A DNA stretch of 64,000 bases from Nocardioides palaemonis (GCF_018275325.1 NZ_JAGVQR010000001.1:1798001-1862000); one strand, 5' to 3'; numbered from the stretch's first letter, positions 34,306-42,971 are shown. A program made the numbers and translations. Notes: generated by a model not told the origin, from the letters alone.

Positions 34306-34518
34306 ATGCCGAAGAACAAGACCCACTCGGGCGCCAAGAAGCGCTTCAAGGTGACCGGCTCGGGCAAGATCCAGCGCCTGCAGGCCGGCCGCAAGTCCGG
34401 CGCTGCGTTCGCCTCGGCGCCCACCACGGGCAGCCGCAAGAAGCACCGCCGCAACGCCGGCGTCGTCGAGCTCGAGAAGGCCGACGTCGCCCGCGCCAAG
34501 AAGATGCTCGGCATCTGA
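34306..34518 (+). CDS. rpmI: 50S ribosomal protein L35, divergent centre
   Basis: A 70-residue protein. The N-terminus [20 protein letters not shown] is canonical L35, and the end [14 protein letters not shown] is recognisable. The middle, residues 24-52 ([20 protein letters not shown], then RKKHRR), lacks the usual RHLLEHK-type segment and the protein is about six residues longer than the typical 64. No reading in another frame restores the usual sequence. AGAGGAGAG lies upstream of ATG 34306. Position between infC and rplT fixes the identity. Confidence 0.9.
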   Translation: MPKNKTHSGAKKRFKVTGSGKIQRLQAGRKSGAAFASAPTTGSRKKHRRNAGVVELEKADVARAKKMLGI

Positions 34519-34592
34519 GGCACGCCACCGCACATCCCCTGGTGGCCCAGCCGCCGTCCATCTGATCTTCATCCGCACCAAGGAGTAACCCC

Positions 34593-34979
34593 ATGGCACG
34601 CGTCAAGCGCGCAGTGAACGCCCAGAAGAAGCGTCGTACCACCCTCGACCGCGCGAGCGGCTACCGCGGCCAGCGCTCGCGGCTCTACCGCAAGGCCAAG
34701 GAGCAGGTCACCCACTCGCTGGTCTACAGCTACAACGACCGCCGCAAGAACAAGGGCAACTTCCGCAAGCTCTGGATCCAGCGCATCAACGCTGCGGCCC
34801 GCGCCAACGGCATGACCTACAACCGCTTCATCCAGGGCCTCGGCCTGGCCGGCATCGAGGTCGACCGCAAGATCCTCGCCGAGCTCGCCGTCAACGACGC
34901 GCCGGCCTTCGCCGCGCTCGTCGAGGCCGCCAAGGCCGCGCTGCCCGAGGACGTCAACGCGCCCAAGGTCTCCGCCTGA
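34593..34979 (+). CDS. rplT: 50S ribosomal protein L20
   Basis: A 128-residue protein, [20 protein letters not shown] at the start and canonical segments [36 protein letters not shown] and [17 protein letters not shown]. It binds 23S rRNA early in large-subunit assembly and in several bacteria represses its own operon. AAGGAG is upstream of ATG 34593. The next gene starts 5 bases after its stop. Confidence 0.96.
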   Translation: MARVKRAVNAQKKRRTTLDRASGYRGQRSRLYRKAKEQVTHSLVYSYNDRRKNKGNFRKLWIQRINAAARANGMTYNRFIQGLGLAGIEVDRKILAELAVNDAPAFAALVEAAKAALPEDVNAPKVSA

Positions 34980-34984
34980 GCCAC

Positions 34985-35764
34985 ATGAGCACCCCTCTGA
35001 CCGTCGGCAACAGCCGCGTCAAGGAGGCTCGCAAGTTGAGCCGCCGCTCGGTACGCACCGAGCGGCGGCTCTTCCTCGCTGACGGCCCGAAGGCCGTCGA
35101 GGGCGCGCTCTCCGTCGCCGGCTGCGTGGTCGAGGTCTTCGCCACGCCGTCGGCCCTCGAGCAGCACGCCGAGCTGCTGGCGGACGCCGACGTCACGCTC
35201 GTCGACGACCGGGCGCTGGCCTCGCTGTCGGACTCGGTGTCCCCGGCCGGCGTGGTCGCCGTGTGCCGTCCGGTCGACGCGCCGCTGGCGCACGTCGTGG
35301 CCGCGGCACCCCGGCTGCTCGCGATCTGCGCCGACGTCCGCGACCCCGGCAACGCCGGGACCGTGATCCGCACGGCCGACGCGGCCGGCGCTGACGGTGT
35401 CGTGCTGGCCGGGCAGTCGGTCGACGCCTACAACGCCAAGACCGTCCGCGCGACGGTCGGCAGCCTGTTCCACCTCCCGCTGGCGATCGACCCCGACCCG
35501 GCCGCCGCCGTGCGCGCCGCCCAGGAGCGCGGGCTCACCGTCCTGGCGGCCGACGGTGCGGGCGAGGTCGACCTGTTCGACGCCGACCTCACCGGACCCA
35601 CGGCCTGGCTCTTCGGCAACGAGGCGTGGGGGCTGCCGGACGAGCTCGCCGCCCTGGCCGACCACCGGGTCGCGATCCCGATCCTGGGGCGGGCCGAGAG
35701 CCTCAACCTTTCCACGGCCGCTGCCGTGTGCCTCTACGCCAGCGCGCGGGCCCAGCGGGTCTGA
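34985..35764 (+). CDS. TrmH/SpoU-family 23S rRNA methyltransferase
   Basis: A 259-residue protein. An N-terminal L30e-like RNA-binding part (KLSRRSVRTERRLFLADGPK) precedes a SPOUT methyltransferase domain with motif 1 CADVRDPGNAGTVIRTADAA, motif 2 AWLFGNEAWGLPDELAAL and motif 3 VAIPILGRAESLNLSTAAAV, the knot that binds S-adenosylmethionine. It probably 2'-O-methylates rRNA or tRNA. Five bases after rplT and so part of the infC operon. The target nucleotide cannot be read from the sequence. Confidence 0.9.
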   Translation: MSTPLTVGNSRVKEARKLSRRSVRTERRLFLADGPKAVEGALSVAGCVVEVFATPSALEQHAELLADADVTLVDDRALASLSDSVSPAGVVAVCRPVDAPLAHVVAAAPRLLAICADVRDPGNAGTVIRTADAAGADGVVLAGQSVDAYNAKTVRATVGSLFHLPLAIDPDPAAAVRAAQERGLTVLAADGAGEVDLFDADLTGPTAWLFGNEAWGLPDELAALADHRVAIPILGRAESLNLSTAAAVCLYASARAQRV

Positions 35765-35770
35765 CCCGCG

Positions 35771-36745
35771 TCAGTCCGGCGGGAGCGCGCGGGCGTAGCG
35801 CGTCGCCAGGGCGGCCACGTGGTCGACCAGCGCCGGTGGCGAGTCGACGTGGAAGTCGAGGCCGAGCAGCCCGATGTAGACCGCCACCATCTCGACGCTG
35901 TCGGCGCCGGTGACGAGCACGCTGTGGTCCTCGTCCACGGTTTCGACGACCCCGACGGTGGGGTTGATCCGCCGCAGCACCTCCGCGGCAGGCGCGTCGA
36001 CGGCGATCCGGCAGTGCACGTTCCATCCCGAGAACGCGACGTCGCGCAGCACGAAGGCCGCGTAGTCGCCGCCCTCGAGCGGTGCGGACGCGAACCGCCC
36101 CGCCCCCGGGGTGCGCACCTCGATCCGGTCGACCCGCAGGGCCCGCCACCGGCCGTCGGGCCGCACCCGCGCGACGACGTACCACCGCTGCTGCCAGCTC
36201 ACCAGGCGGTAGGGGTCGGCCTCGAGGCGCTCCTCGACGTCGTGCGTCGGACGGTGGAAGAGCCGCAGGCCCTCGCGGTCGCGGACGGCGGCCGCGAGGT
36301 CGGCGAGCAGCCCGATGTCCACCGGTGGGGCGACGGCGTTGGTCGCGGTCTCGGCCGGGCCGACGTCGGTGCTCTCGGCGAGGGTCCGCACGCGGCGCCA
36401 CAACCGGTCGGGAAGCACGTGCTGGAGCTTGGCGAGCGCCAGCGCGCCGGCCTCCTCGATGCCGCTCACCGCGGACACCGCGCCCAGTCCGACGGCGACG
36501 GCGACCGCCTCGTCGTCCTCGAGCAGCAGGGGAGGGAGCCGCCCGTGCTCGCCGAACCGGTAGCCGCCGGCCGCGCCGCGCACCGACTCGACCGGGTAGC
36601 CGAGCTCGCGCAGCCGCTGGACGTCCTTGCGCACCGTGCGCTCGCCGACCCCGAGCACTCCCGCCAGCTCGGGGCCGGTCGCGGTGACGCGGGCCTGGAG
36701 GTGGCCGAGCAGGGCGATCAGCCGGGACGAGGTCTGCAGCGACAT
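35771..36745 (-). CDS. WYL-domain HTH transcriptional regulator
   Basis: A 324-residue regulator. HTH_11 at residues 1-60 (SSRLIALLGHLQARVTATGP, then ERTVRKDVQRLRELGYPV), WYL domain near 140-210 (DPYRLVSWQQRWYVVARV), and a C-terminal WCX extension (SGWNVHCRIAVDAPAAEVL). WYL domains sense nucleic acids or nucleotide-like ligands. It is divergent from the epoxide hydrolase gene with an inverted repeat between them, and may control it. Convergent with the methyltransferase gene. Confidence 0.9.
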   Translation of the reverse strand: MSLQTSSRLIALLGHLQARVTATGPELAGVLGVGERTVRKDVQRLRELGYPVESVRGAAGGYRFGEHGRLPPLLLEDDEAVAVAVGLGAVSAVSGIEEAGALALAKLQHVLPDRLWRRVRTLAESTDVGPAETATNAVAPPVDIGLLADLAAAVRDREGLRLFHRPTHDVEERLEADPYRLVSWQQRWYVVARVRPDGRWRALRVDRIEVRTPGAGRFASAPLEGGDYAAFVLRDVAFSGWNVHCRIAVDAPAAEVLRRINPTVGVVETVDEDHSVLVTGADSVEMVAVYIGLLGLDFHVDSPPALVDHVAALATRYARALPPD

Positions 36746-36789
36746 CGGGGCCTCCCGCGGGCGTGCGGAGATCGTCGGGATCGGGGTGG

Positions 36790-36820
36790 ACGAATCAGGG
36801 CCGAACCGAGCCGGATTCGT
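36790..36820. promoter_or_regulatory. Candidate operator of the WYL regulator
   Basis: ACGAATC (36790-36796) and GATTCGT (36814-36820) are perfect inverted repeats with a 17-base spacer, in the 90-base gap between the divergent starts at 36745 and 36836. Inferred from position only. Confidence 0.4.
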
Positions 36821-36835
36821 TCCTAGGTTACCGAC

Positions 36836-37951
36836 ATGAGCACTCACCAGACCACCAGCGACCTGACCTTCCGCCCCTTCACGATCTCGGTCCCGCAGGA
36901 CGCGATCGACGACCTGCGCGCCCGGCTCGCCCGCACCCGGTACGCCGCGGAGCCGACCGACACCGCCGGCTCCGACGACTGGTCCGCCGGAGCACCCGTC
37001 TCCTACCTTCGCGAGATGGGCGACCACTGGCGGGGCGACTTCGACTGGCGCGCGCAGGAGGAGCGGATGAACGCCCTCCCGCAGCTCCTCACCGAGATCG
37101 ACGGCCAGACCGTCCACGTCGTGCACGTCCGCTCGGCCAACGAGGACGCCACCCCGCTGCTGCTGCTCCACGCCTACCCGGGCTCCTTCGTCGACTTCCT
37201 CGACCTGGTCCCGCACCTGACCGCCGACTTCCACCTCGTCATCCCGTCGATCCCCGGCGTGGGCTTCAGCCAGCCCCTGACCGACGGCGGCTGGGACTCG
37301 CGGCGGACCGCCCGCGCCTGGGACCGGCTCATGCGTGGCCTCGGCTACGACTCCTACGGCGCGCACGGGTCCGACAACGGGGCCGTGGTGGCACGCGAGC
37401 TGGCGATCCTGGCACCCGAGGGGTTCCTCGGCGCACACGTCCTGCAGCTGTTCTCCTTCCCGTCGGGGGACCCGGCGGAGTTCGAGCAGATGTCGCCCGC
37501 CGACCACGCCGCCCTGGAGTTCGCGGGCTGGTTCCAGACGGTCAACGGCTACGCCACGATGAACGCGTCCCGGCCGCGGACGGTCGCCGCCGCGCTCAGC
37601 GACTCGCCGGTGGGCCAGCTGGCCTACAACGAGCTGTTCGAGAGCTTCGGCAACGGCACGTCGCGCGTCACCCGCGACCAGGTGCTGACCCAGGTGAGCC
37701 TCTACTGGTTCACCAACAGCAGCGGAGGAGCCGTCCAGACCTACCGCGCGGAGCAGGCCGTCGAGCCGCGGGTCAACGAGGGACGGATCGGGGTCGCGGT
37801 GTTCGCCGACGACTTCCGCTCGATGCGGCCCTTCGCCGAGCGCGACAACACCCGGATCGTGTCGTGGACCGAGCACCCGGTCGGCGGCCACTACGCGGCC
37901 ATGGAGGTGCCGGCAGAGCTCGCCGGGGCGATCGGTGGGTTCTTCGGCTGA
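36836..37951 (+). CDS. Epoxide hydrolase family protein
   Basis: A 371-residue alpha/beta hydrolase with the N-terminal EHN domain (FRPFTISVPQDAIDDLRARL, WSAGAPVSYLREMGDHW). The oxyanion segment is LLHAYPGSFVDFLDL, the nucleophile Asp is D180 in GSDNGAVVARE and the catalytic His is H352 in VGGHYAAMEVP. The arrangement matches microsomal-type epoxide hydrolases, which open epoxides via an ester intermediate. GSDNG in place of the more usual GGDWG is a variation in the elbow but keeps the Asp. Divergent from a WYL regulator. Confidence 0.9.
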   Translation: MSTHQTTSDLTFRPFTISVPQDAIDDLRARLARTRYAAEPTDTAGSDDWSAGAPVSYLREMGDHWRGDFDWRAQEERMNALPQLLTEIDGQTVHVVHVRSANEDATPLLLLHAYPGSFVDFLDLVPHLTADFHLVIPSIPGVGFSQPLTDGGWDSRRTARAWDRLMRGLGYDSYGAHGSDNGAVVARELAILAPEGFLGAHVLQLFSFPSGDPAEFEQMSPADHAALEFAGWFQTVNGYATMNASRPRTVAAALSDSPVGQLAYNELFESFGNGTSRVTRDQVLTQVSLYWFTNSSGGAVQTYRAEQAVEPRVNEGRIGVAVFADDFRSMRPFAERDNTRIVSWTEHPVGGHYAAMEVPAELAGAIGGFFG

Positions 37952-38025
37952 CCGCGCGGACGGCGGCGCGCGGCCCACGGTCGTGCGCCGCCGCTGTGCG
38001 CCGACGTGCCCTAGGCTCGGCGGCG

Positions 38026-38289
38026 ATGATCCTGATCGACCCGCCCGCCGTGCCGCGCTGGGACCGGCTGTGGTCGCACCTCGCCAGCGACACCTCCTAC
38101 GACGAGGCGCACGCGTTCGCGGCCGCCCACGGCATCCCGGCGCGCGGGTGGGACGGCGACCACTACGACGTGCCCGCCGAGTTCTACGACGCGATGGTCG
38201 AGGCGGGTGCCGTCCCCGTGAGCTCCCGCGACCTGGTGGCCGCGCTGCGCGCCGCCGGGTTGCGGCGGCCGAAGCCGCTGCGAGGCTAG
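38026..38289 (+). CDS. DUF4031 domain protein
   Basis: An 87-residue protein from ATG 38026. MILIDPPAVPRWDRLWSHLA, ASDTSYDEAHAFAAAHGIPA and DHYDVPAEFYDAMVEAGAV are the DUF4031 signature blocks. Homologues are small soluble proteins of unknown function. The sensor kinase gene starts one base after its stop, so the two are probably co-transcribed. Confidence 0.85.
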   Translation: MILIDPPAVPRWDRLWSHLASDTSYDEAHAFAAAHGIPARGWDGDHYDVPAEFYDAMVEAGAVPVSSRDLVAALRAAGLRRPKPLRG

Positions 38290-38290
38290 G

Positions 38291-39376
38291 GTGGCCGACG
38301 TGGCGGCGAGCAGCGGGCGGAAGGTGGACAGCGGCACCAGCCGGCTGCACTCGCTCGCGGACTTCTACCCCGACGGCATCCTCGGCGCCACGCGCGAGGG
38401 CGTGGTGACGCTGCTCAACGCACAGGCGGCCGCGCTGCTCGGCGTCCACCAGCAGGACGCCCTCGGCATGCCGCTCGACGACGTGCTGCGCCTGCTCGAC
38501 CAGGACGGCCGCACGTGGCTCGCGGCCAACCGTCCCTTCGACAGCATCTCGATCGTGCGGGCGGTGCCGGAGCAGTCCTGGCTCAACGCCTCGGGCGAGG
38601 AGGTGCTGACCACCGCGACGCTGATCCGCGACGCGCCGCTCGGCCGGGTCGCGGGCATCGCGGTCGGGCTGCGCAGCGGCCGGGGCCGGGCGCTGCTCGA
38701 CCGCGAGCGCTCCGACCTGGTCGCGACGGTCGCCCACGAGCTCCGCTCGCCACTGACCGGCGTCAAGGGATTCGTGCAGGCGCTGCTCAACCGGTGGGAC
38801 AAGCTCAACGACGACCAGCGCAAGCTGATGCTCACCACCGTCAACGCCGACGCCGACCGGCTGGCCCGGCTGATCGCCGAGCTGCTCGACGTCGCGCGCA
38901 TCGACACCGGTCGGCTGCAGCTCTACCCCCGCGACTGCTCCGCCGAGACGCTGGTGCAGCGCGTCGTCGGCTCGATCGAGGCCGGGACCGCGCGGTCGAT
39001 CGTCCTCGAGGTGGAGGACGACCTGCCCGAGGTCTTCGCCGACCCCGACAAGTTCACCCAGGTCGTCACCAACCTCATCGAGAACGCGATCCGGCACGGC
39101 CAGGGACAGGTCAGCGTGCGGCTGGCGTCGTCGCCGGCCCTCGACGGCGTGCGGATCACGGTGGACGACGAGGGCGACGGCATCCCGGTCGAGCTGCGGC
39201 GGCGCGTGTTCACGAAGTTCTGGACGACCGGGGAGTCCGGCGGCAGCGGCCTCGGGATGTACATCATCGGCGGTCTCTCGCGCGCCCACGGCGGCCGGGT
39301 GATCATCGACGACGCCCCCGGTGGCGGCGCCCGCGTGATGGTCGACTGGCCGCGCGAGGACCTCCGCCCGGAGTGA
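38291..39376 (+). CDS. PAS-domain sensor histidine kinase
   Basis: A 361-residue protein from GTG 38291 with no transmembrane helix. A PAS domain at about 25-130 (LADFYPDGILGATREGVVTL, LLGVHQQDALGMPLDDVL) precedes the HisKA domain with H149 in ATVAHELRSPLTG. The ATPase domain has the N box NLIENAIRHGQG, DDEGDGIP and GGSGLGMYI. It is thus a soluble kinase sensing an internal cue. The OmpR-type regulator gene follows 83 bases downstream, and a second kinase comes after it. Confidence 0.93.
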   Translation: MADVAASSGRKVDSGTSRLHSLADFYPDGILGATREGVVTLLNAQAAALLGVHQQDALGMPLDDVLRLLDQDGRTWLAANRPFDSISIVRAVPEQSWLNASGEEVLTTATLIRDAPLGRVAGIAVGLRSGRGRALLDRERSDLVATVAHELRSPLTGVKGFVQALLNRWDKLNDDQRKLMLTTVNADADRLARLIAELLDVARIDTGRLQLYPRDCSAETLVQRVVGSIEAGTARSIVLEVEDDLPEVFADPDKFTQVVTNLIENAIRHGQGQVSVRLASSPALDGVRITVDDEGDGIPVELRRRVFTKFWTTGESGGSGLGMYIIGGLSRAHGGRVIIDDAPGGGARVMVDWPREDLRPE

Positions 39377-39459
39377 CCCGCAGCAGCGGCGACCGACCTC
39401 CACACAACCTTCACGAGTCGTCCGCCACTCCCGGTCCGTCCGGCTCCTAGGGTCGGGGC

Positions 39460-40158
39460 ATGACCACACGCCGCGCCCTCGTCGTCGAGGACGAGCGCAC
39501 CATCAACGACGCGCTCACCCAGCGGCTCCGGGCCGAGGGCTTCGAGGTCGAGCAGGCCTTCGACGGCCCGTCGGCCGTCGAGCTGGCCCGCGCGGGACGA
39601 CCCGACGTCGTCCTCGTCGACGTGATGCTGCCCGGCCTCGACGGCCTGGAGGTGTGCCGCCGGATCCAGTCCGAGCGGCCCGTGCCGGTGCTGATGCTGA
39701 CCGCGCGCGACGACGAGGCCGACGTCCTGGTGGGGCTGGGGGTCGGGGCCGACGACTACCTGACCAAGCCGTTCTCGATGCGCGAGGTGGTCGCGCGCGT
39801 GTCCGCGCTGCTGCGACGGGTCGAGCGGGCCGCCGACCTCGCCCGCGAACGACCGGTCGCGCTGACCGTCGGCGGGGTGGTCGTCGACCCCGGCGCGCGT
39901 CGTACGACGGTGGCGGGCGAGCCGGTCCACCTGACGCCCACGGAGTTCGACCTGCTGCACTGCCTCGCCCGCGAGGCCGGCCAGGTGCTCACCCGCGAGC
40001 GCCTGCTGCGCGAGGTCTGGGACTGGGGCGACGCGTGGGGCACGTCCAGCGCCACCCGGACCGTCGACAGCCACGTCAAGGCGCTGCGCAGCAAGGTCGG
40101 TGCCGACCGGATCCGCACCGTCCACGGGGTCGGGTACGCCCTCGAGGTGCTGCCGTGA
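39460..40158 (+). CDS. OmpR-family response regulator
   Basis: A 232-residue protein. The receiver has acidic residues E10/D11, phospho-acceptor D54 in VVLVDVMLPGLDG, T81 in MLTARD and K103 in LTKPFS. The C-terminal winged helix is VHLTPTEFDLLHCLAREAG and SATRTVDSHVKALRSKVG. GTGA overlap with the following kinase gene makes that kinase the likely main partner; the PAS kinase before it is a candidate second input. Confidence 0.94.
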   Translation: MTTRRALVVEDERTINDALTQRLRAEGFEVEQAFDGPSAVELARAGRPDVVLVDVMLPGLDGLEVCRRIQSERPVPVLMLTARDDEADVLVGLGVGADDYLTKPFSMREVVARVSALLRRVERAADLARERPVALTVGGVVVDPGARRTTVAGEPVHLTPTEFDLLHCLAREAGQVLTRERLLREVWDWGDAWGTSSATRTVDSHVKALRSKVGADRIRTVHGVGYALEVLP

Positions 40159-42818
40159 GCGGCCCGCCGTCCCCGCCGGCCCCGCCGTCCCCACCGGCCG
40201 GCGGGCGCGCAGCGCTGGACGCGGTGTCCAGCATCAAGGTCAAGCTGGGGCTGCTGGTGGTCGCCTCCGTCGTGGTGGCAGTCCTGCTCACCCTGCTGGG
40301 CGCGGGCGCCGACGTCTCGCCGTGGCTGGTCCTGCCGGTGAGCGTCGCGCTGGCCCTCGGCGTCACCCAGCTGCTGGCGGCCGGCATGGTCGCGCCGCTG
40401 CGCCGGATGACCGAGGTGGCACGCGCCATGGCGCGCGGCGACTACACCGGCCGGGTCCGCACGACGGCCACCGACGAGGTCGGTCAGCTCGCGGCCGCCT
40501 TCAACACCATGGCCGAGGACCTGGCAGCCGTCGACCGCGAGCGACGCGACCTGATCGCCACCGTGTCCCACGAGCTGCGCACGCCCCTGACGGCGATGAC
40601 GGCGCTGCTGGAGAACCTCGCCGACGAGGTCGTCCCGGCCGACCCGGAGCACCTCGGTGCCGCGCTGGCCGAGGCCGAGCGGCTGGGCCGGCTGGTCGAC
40701 GACCTGCTCCGGCTCTCGCGGCTCGAGGCCGGCGTGGTCGACCTGGAGGCCGACGACGTCGACCTGCATCGGCTCGTCGAGGCCTGCGTGCGCGAGGTCG
40801 GATCGGCCGGCAGGCCGGGGGAGTTCGCCGTCGAGCTCCCGGCCGGCCTCACCGTCCCGGGCGACCCGGCCCGGTTGCGCCAGCTCCTCGTCAACGTGCT
40901 CGAGAACGCCGGCCGCCACGCGCCGCCCGGCACGGCCGTCACGGTGACCGCCGGAGCCGGCGACGACGGGTGGTGGCTCGAGGTCGTCGACCTCGGCGGA
41001 GGAGTCGCACCCGTGGATCGGGAGCGGGTCTTCGAGCGCTTCGGCACCGACGGGGCCGGCGGCACCGGGCTCGGCCTCGCCGTCGCGCGATGGGTCGCCC
41101 GGCTCCACGGCGGCACGCTGCGCTTCCTCGACCCGGTCGGTGGCAGCGGCGCCCGGCTGCGCCTCGACGTACCGCGGGTCCCGTCCCCCGCCCCCGTTGC
41201 CGCTCCTTCGCATCTCGACCACCCGACCGCCCCGGAGGCCACCATGACCACGACCGCACCCGTCCCGCCGCCTCCGTCACCGGCCTCCGCGGAGCACGTC
41301 CCGGCCGGCCTCGACGGCCTGTTCGGCCGCTTCTGGCCGGAGCCGGCCCTGCCGCCGGGCCTGCGTACCGTGCTGGCAGCGGCCGTCGCCGGCCTGGTCG
41401 CCGGGATCGCGCTGTCGTTCACCGCTCCCGGCATCACCTGGACCCTCGTGGCGGTGGTCTCCGGTGCCGCCGCGCTGGTCACGGCCCGCCGTCGGCGCGA
41501 GCCGTGGACCCTCGCGTGCGCCGGGCTGGCGCTCCTCCTCGTGCTGCCGATGACCCTGCTCGACGCGTGGTGGATCCAGATGCTCTGCCTCGTCGCCGCC
41601 GCGGCCGTCTTCCTGTGCGGCGTGACCGGCGCGCGGACCATGCCCGGCATCCTGCTGAGCGGCCTGTCGTGGCCCCTCGCGTCCCTGCGCGGCCTGCCCT
41701 GGTTCGGGCGCTCGCTGCGCCTGGCCGGCACCGGCGCCCGTACGCCCGCGGTCGTCCGCACCGCGGCCTGGTCGTTGCTCGGCCTCGGTGTGTTCGGCAC
41801 GATCTTCGCGAGCGCCAACCCGGTGTTCGGCTCGTGGGTGGACCAGCTCGTGCCCAACCTGACCTTCAACGACCTCGTCGGGCGCGCGTTCCTCGCCTGC
41901 TTCGTCTTCGCCGTCACGCTCGGGGCGGCCTACCTCGCGCTCAACCCGTCGCAGGTGGAGGTGCTCGGTGGGCGTCGCCCGCAGGCCTTGGCGAACCGGT
42001 TCGAGTGGCTCGTGCCGGTGCTGGCCGTCGACCTCGTCTTCGTCGCCTTCGTCGCGGCCGAGGCGCGCGCCCTCGTCGGGGGCGAGGACTACGTCCGCGA
42101 GACGACGGGCCTGACCTACGCCGACTTCGTGCACCAGGGGTTCGGCCAGCTCACCCTGGCGACCGCGCTGACGGTGCTCGTCGTGTGGGTCGCCGCCCGG
42201 CGCGCCGGCGACGGCACCGACGACCGGCGCTGGCTGCTGGGCTCGCTCGGCCTCCTCTGCACCCTCACCCTGCTCGTCGTGGCGTCCGCGCTGCGCGGGA
42301 TGGCGGTCTACCAGGACGCCTACGGCTTCACCACGCTGCGCCTCTTCGTCGACGTCTTCGAGGGCTGGCTCGGCTTCGTGGTCCTCGCGATCATGGTCGC
42401 CGGCGTGACCCGGCGCGGTCGCTGGCTGCCGAGGGTCGCGCTGGTCTCCGGCGCGCTCGCCCTGCTCGGCCTGGCGGCGGTCAACCCCGACGCGTGGGTG
42501 GCCGGGCAGAACCTCGACCGCTACGAGGCGACCGGCGACCTCGACCTGAACTACCTGCAGACGCTGTCGGCGGACGCCGCCCCCGTGGTCGTCGACCGGT
42601 TGCCCGAGGAGGTGTCGCGATGCGTCCTGCAGCTGCTGCCGCTGAACTCGCTCGACCCCGAGGTGCTGGGCGACGCGCGAGCGTGGAACCTCGGCCGCTC
42701 GCGCGCCCACGACGCGCTCCGGCGCATCGACGTCGCACCGATGCCGACGGCGTACGACGCCGCGACGGGCGGGCCCGCCGACGAATGCGCTGGCGTCTGG
42801 GCCGCCTTCGCGCAGTAG
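40155..42818 (+). CDS. HAMP sensor kinase fused to a DUF4173-like membrane domain
   Basis: An 887-codon frame from GTG 40155. After a Pro-rich N-terminus come two hydrophobic helices (about 30-75), a HAMP domain (PLRRMTEVARAMARGDYTGR), HisKA with H139 in ATVSHELRTPLTAMT and an ATPase domain (N box NVLENAGRHAPPG; GGTGLGLAVARW) to about residue 340. A linker leads to residue 364 (ATG 41244) and then roughly ten hydrophobic helices with the DUF4173-type segments FASANPVFGSW and ARRRAGDG-like loops. The last 60 residues are soluble (CVLQLLPLNSLDPEVLG). The ATG at 41244 has GGAGG at 41234-41238, so the second half could also be made alone. No stop separates the halves. Confidence 0.88.
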   Translation: MSGPPSPPAPPSPPAGGRAALDAVSSIKVKLGLLVVASVVVAVLLTLLGAGADVSPWLVLPVSVALALGVTQLLAAGMVAPLRRMTEVARAMARGDYTGRVRTTATDEVGQLAAAFNTMAEDLAAVDRERRDLIATVSHELRTPLTAMTALLENLADEVVPADPEHLGAALAEAERLGRLVDDLLRLSRLEAGVVDLEADDVDLHRLVEACVREVGSAGRPGEFAVELPAGLTVPGDPARLRQLLVNVLENAGRHAPPGTAVTVTAGAGDDGWWLEVVDLGGGVAPVDRERVFERFGTDGAGGTGLGLAVARWVARLHGGTLRFLDPVGGSGARLRLDVPRVPSPAPVAAPSHLDHPTAPEATMTTTAPVPPPPSPASAEHVPAGLDGLFGRFWPEPALPPGLRTVLAAAVAGLVAGIALSFTAPGITWTLVAVVSGAAALVTARRRREPWTLACAGLALLLVLPMTLLDAWWIQMLCLVAAAAVFLCGVTGARTMPGILLSGLSWPLASLRGLPWFGRSLRLAGTGARTPAVVRTAAWSLLGLGVFGTIFASANPVFGSWVDQLVPNLTFNDLVGRAFLACFVFAVTLGAAYLALNPSQVEVLGGRRPQALANRFEWLVPVLAVDLVFVAFVAAEARALVGGEDYVRETTGLTYADFVHQGFGQLTLATALTVLVVWVAARRAGDGTDDRRWLLGSLGLLCTLTLLVVASALRGMAVYQDAYGFTTLRLFVDVFEGWLGFVVLAIMVAGVTRRGRWLPRVALVSGALALLGLAAVNPDAWVAGQNLDRYEATGDLDLNYLQTLSADAAPVVVDRLPEEVSRCVLQLLPLNSLDPEVLGDARAWNLGRSRAHDALRRIDVAPMPTAYDAATGGPADECAGVWAAFAQ

Positions 42819-42971
42819 CATGACCGTCGTGGACACGAGCCTGCGATTTCTGCGCCCCGGACCTCCTCCGGCGAGCTGCTGACGTCGACCTGGTCCGGGG
42901 ACGCCTCCGACCCGACCTCCGTCCACACCTAGACTCTGCGGCGAACTGCTGACGCCGCGCGAAAGGGAGCC
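42819..42971 (+). promoter_or_regulatory. Leader of pheST
   Basis: A 153-base leader with two hairpins: CCCCGGACC (42855-42863) with GGTCCGGGG (42892-42900), and GCGGCG (42938-42943) with CGCCGC (42953-42958). A small open frame of 20 codons starts at ATG 42820 and ends TGCTGA at 42877-42882; it has one Phe codon only. The strings GCGAGCTGCTGACGTCG and GCGAACTGCTGACGCCG at the two hairpins are near repeats. Regulation is possible but the mechanism is not clear. Confidence 0.4.

Noticed and set aside
35771-39469. A minus-strand open frame of 1,232 codons
   Set aside because: Only the WYL regulator part (to 36745) is real; the remainder is antisense to the epoxide hydrolase and sensor kinase genes.
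40155-41243. A frameshift or missed stop separating the kinase from DUF4173
   Set aside because: The frame, codon use and linker composition are continuous, so no error can be shown from the sequence; kept as an open question in the findings.
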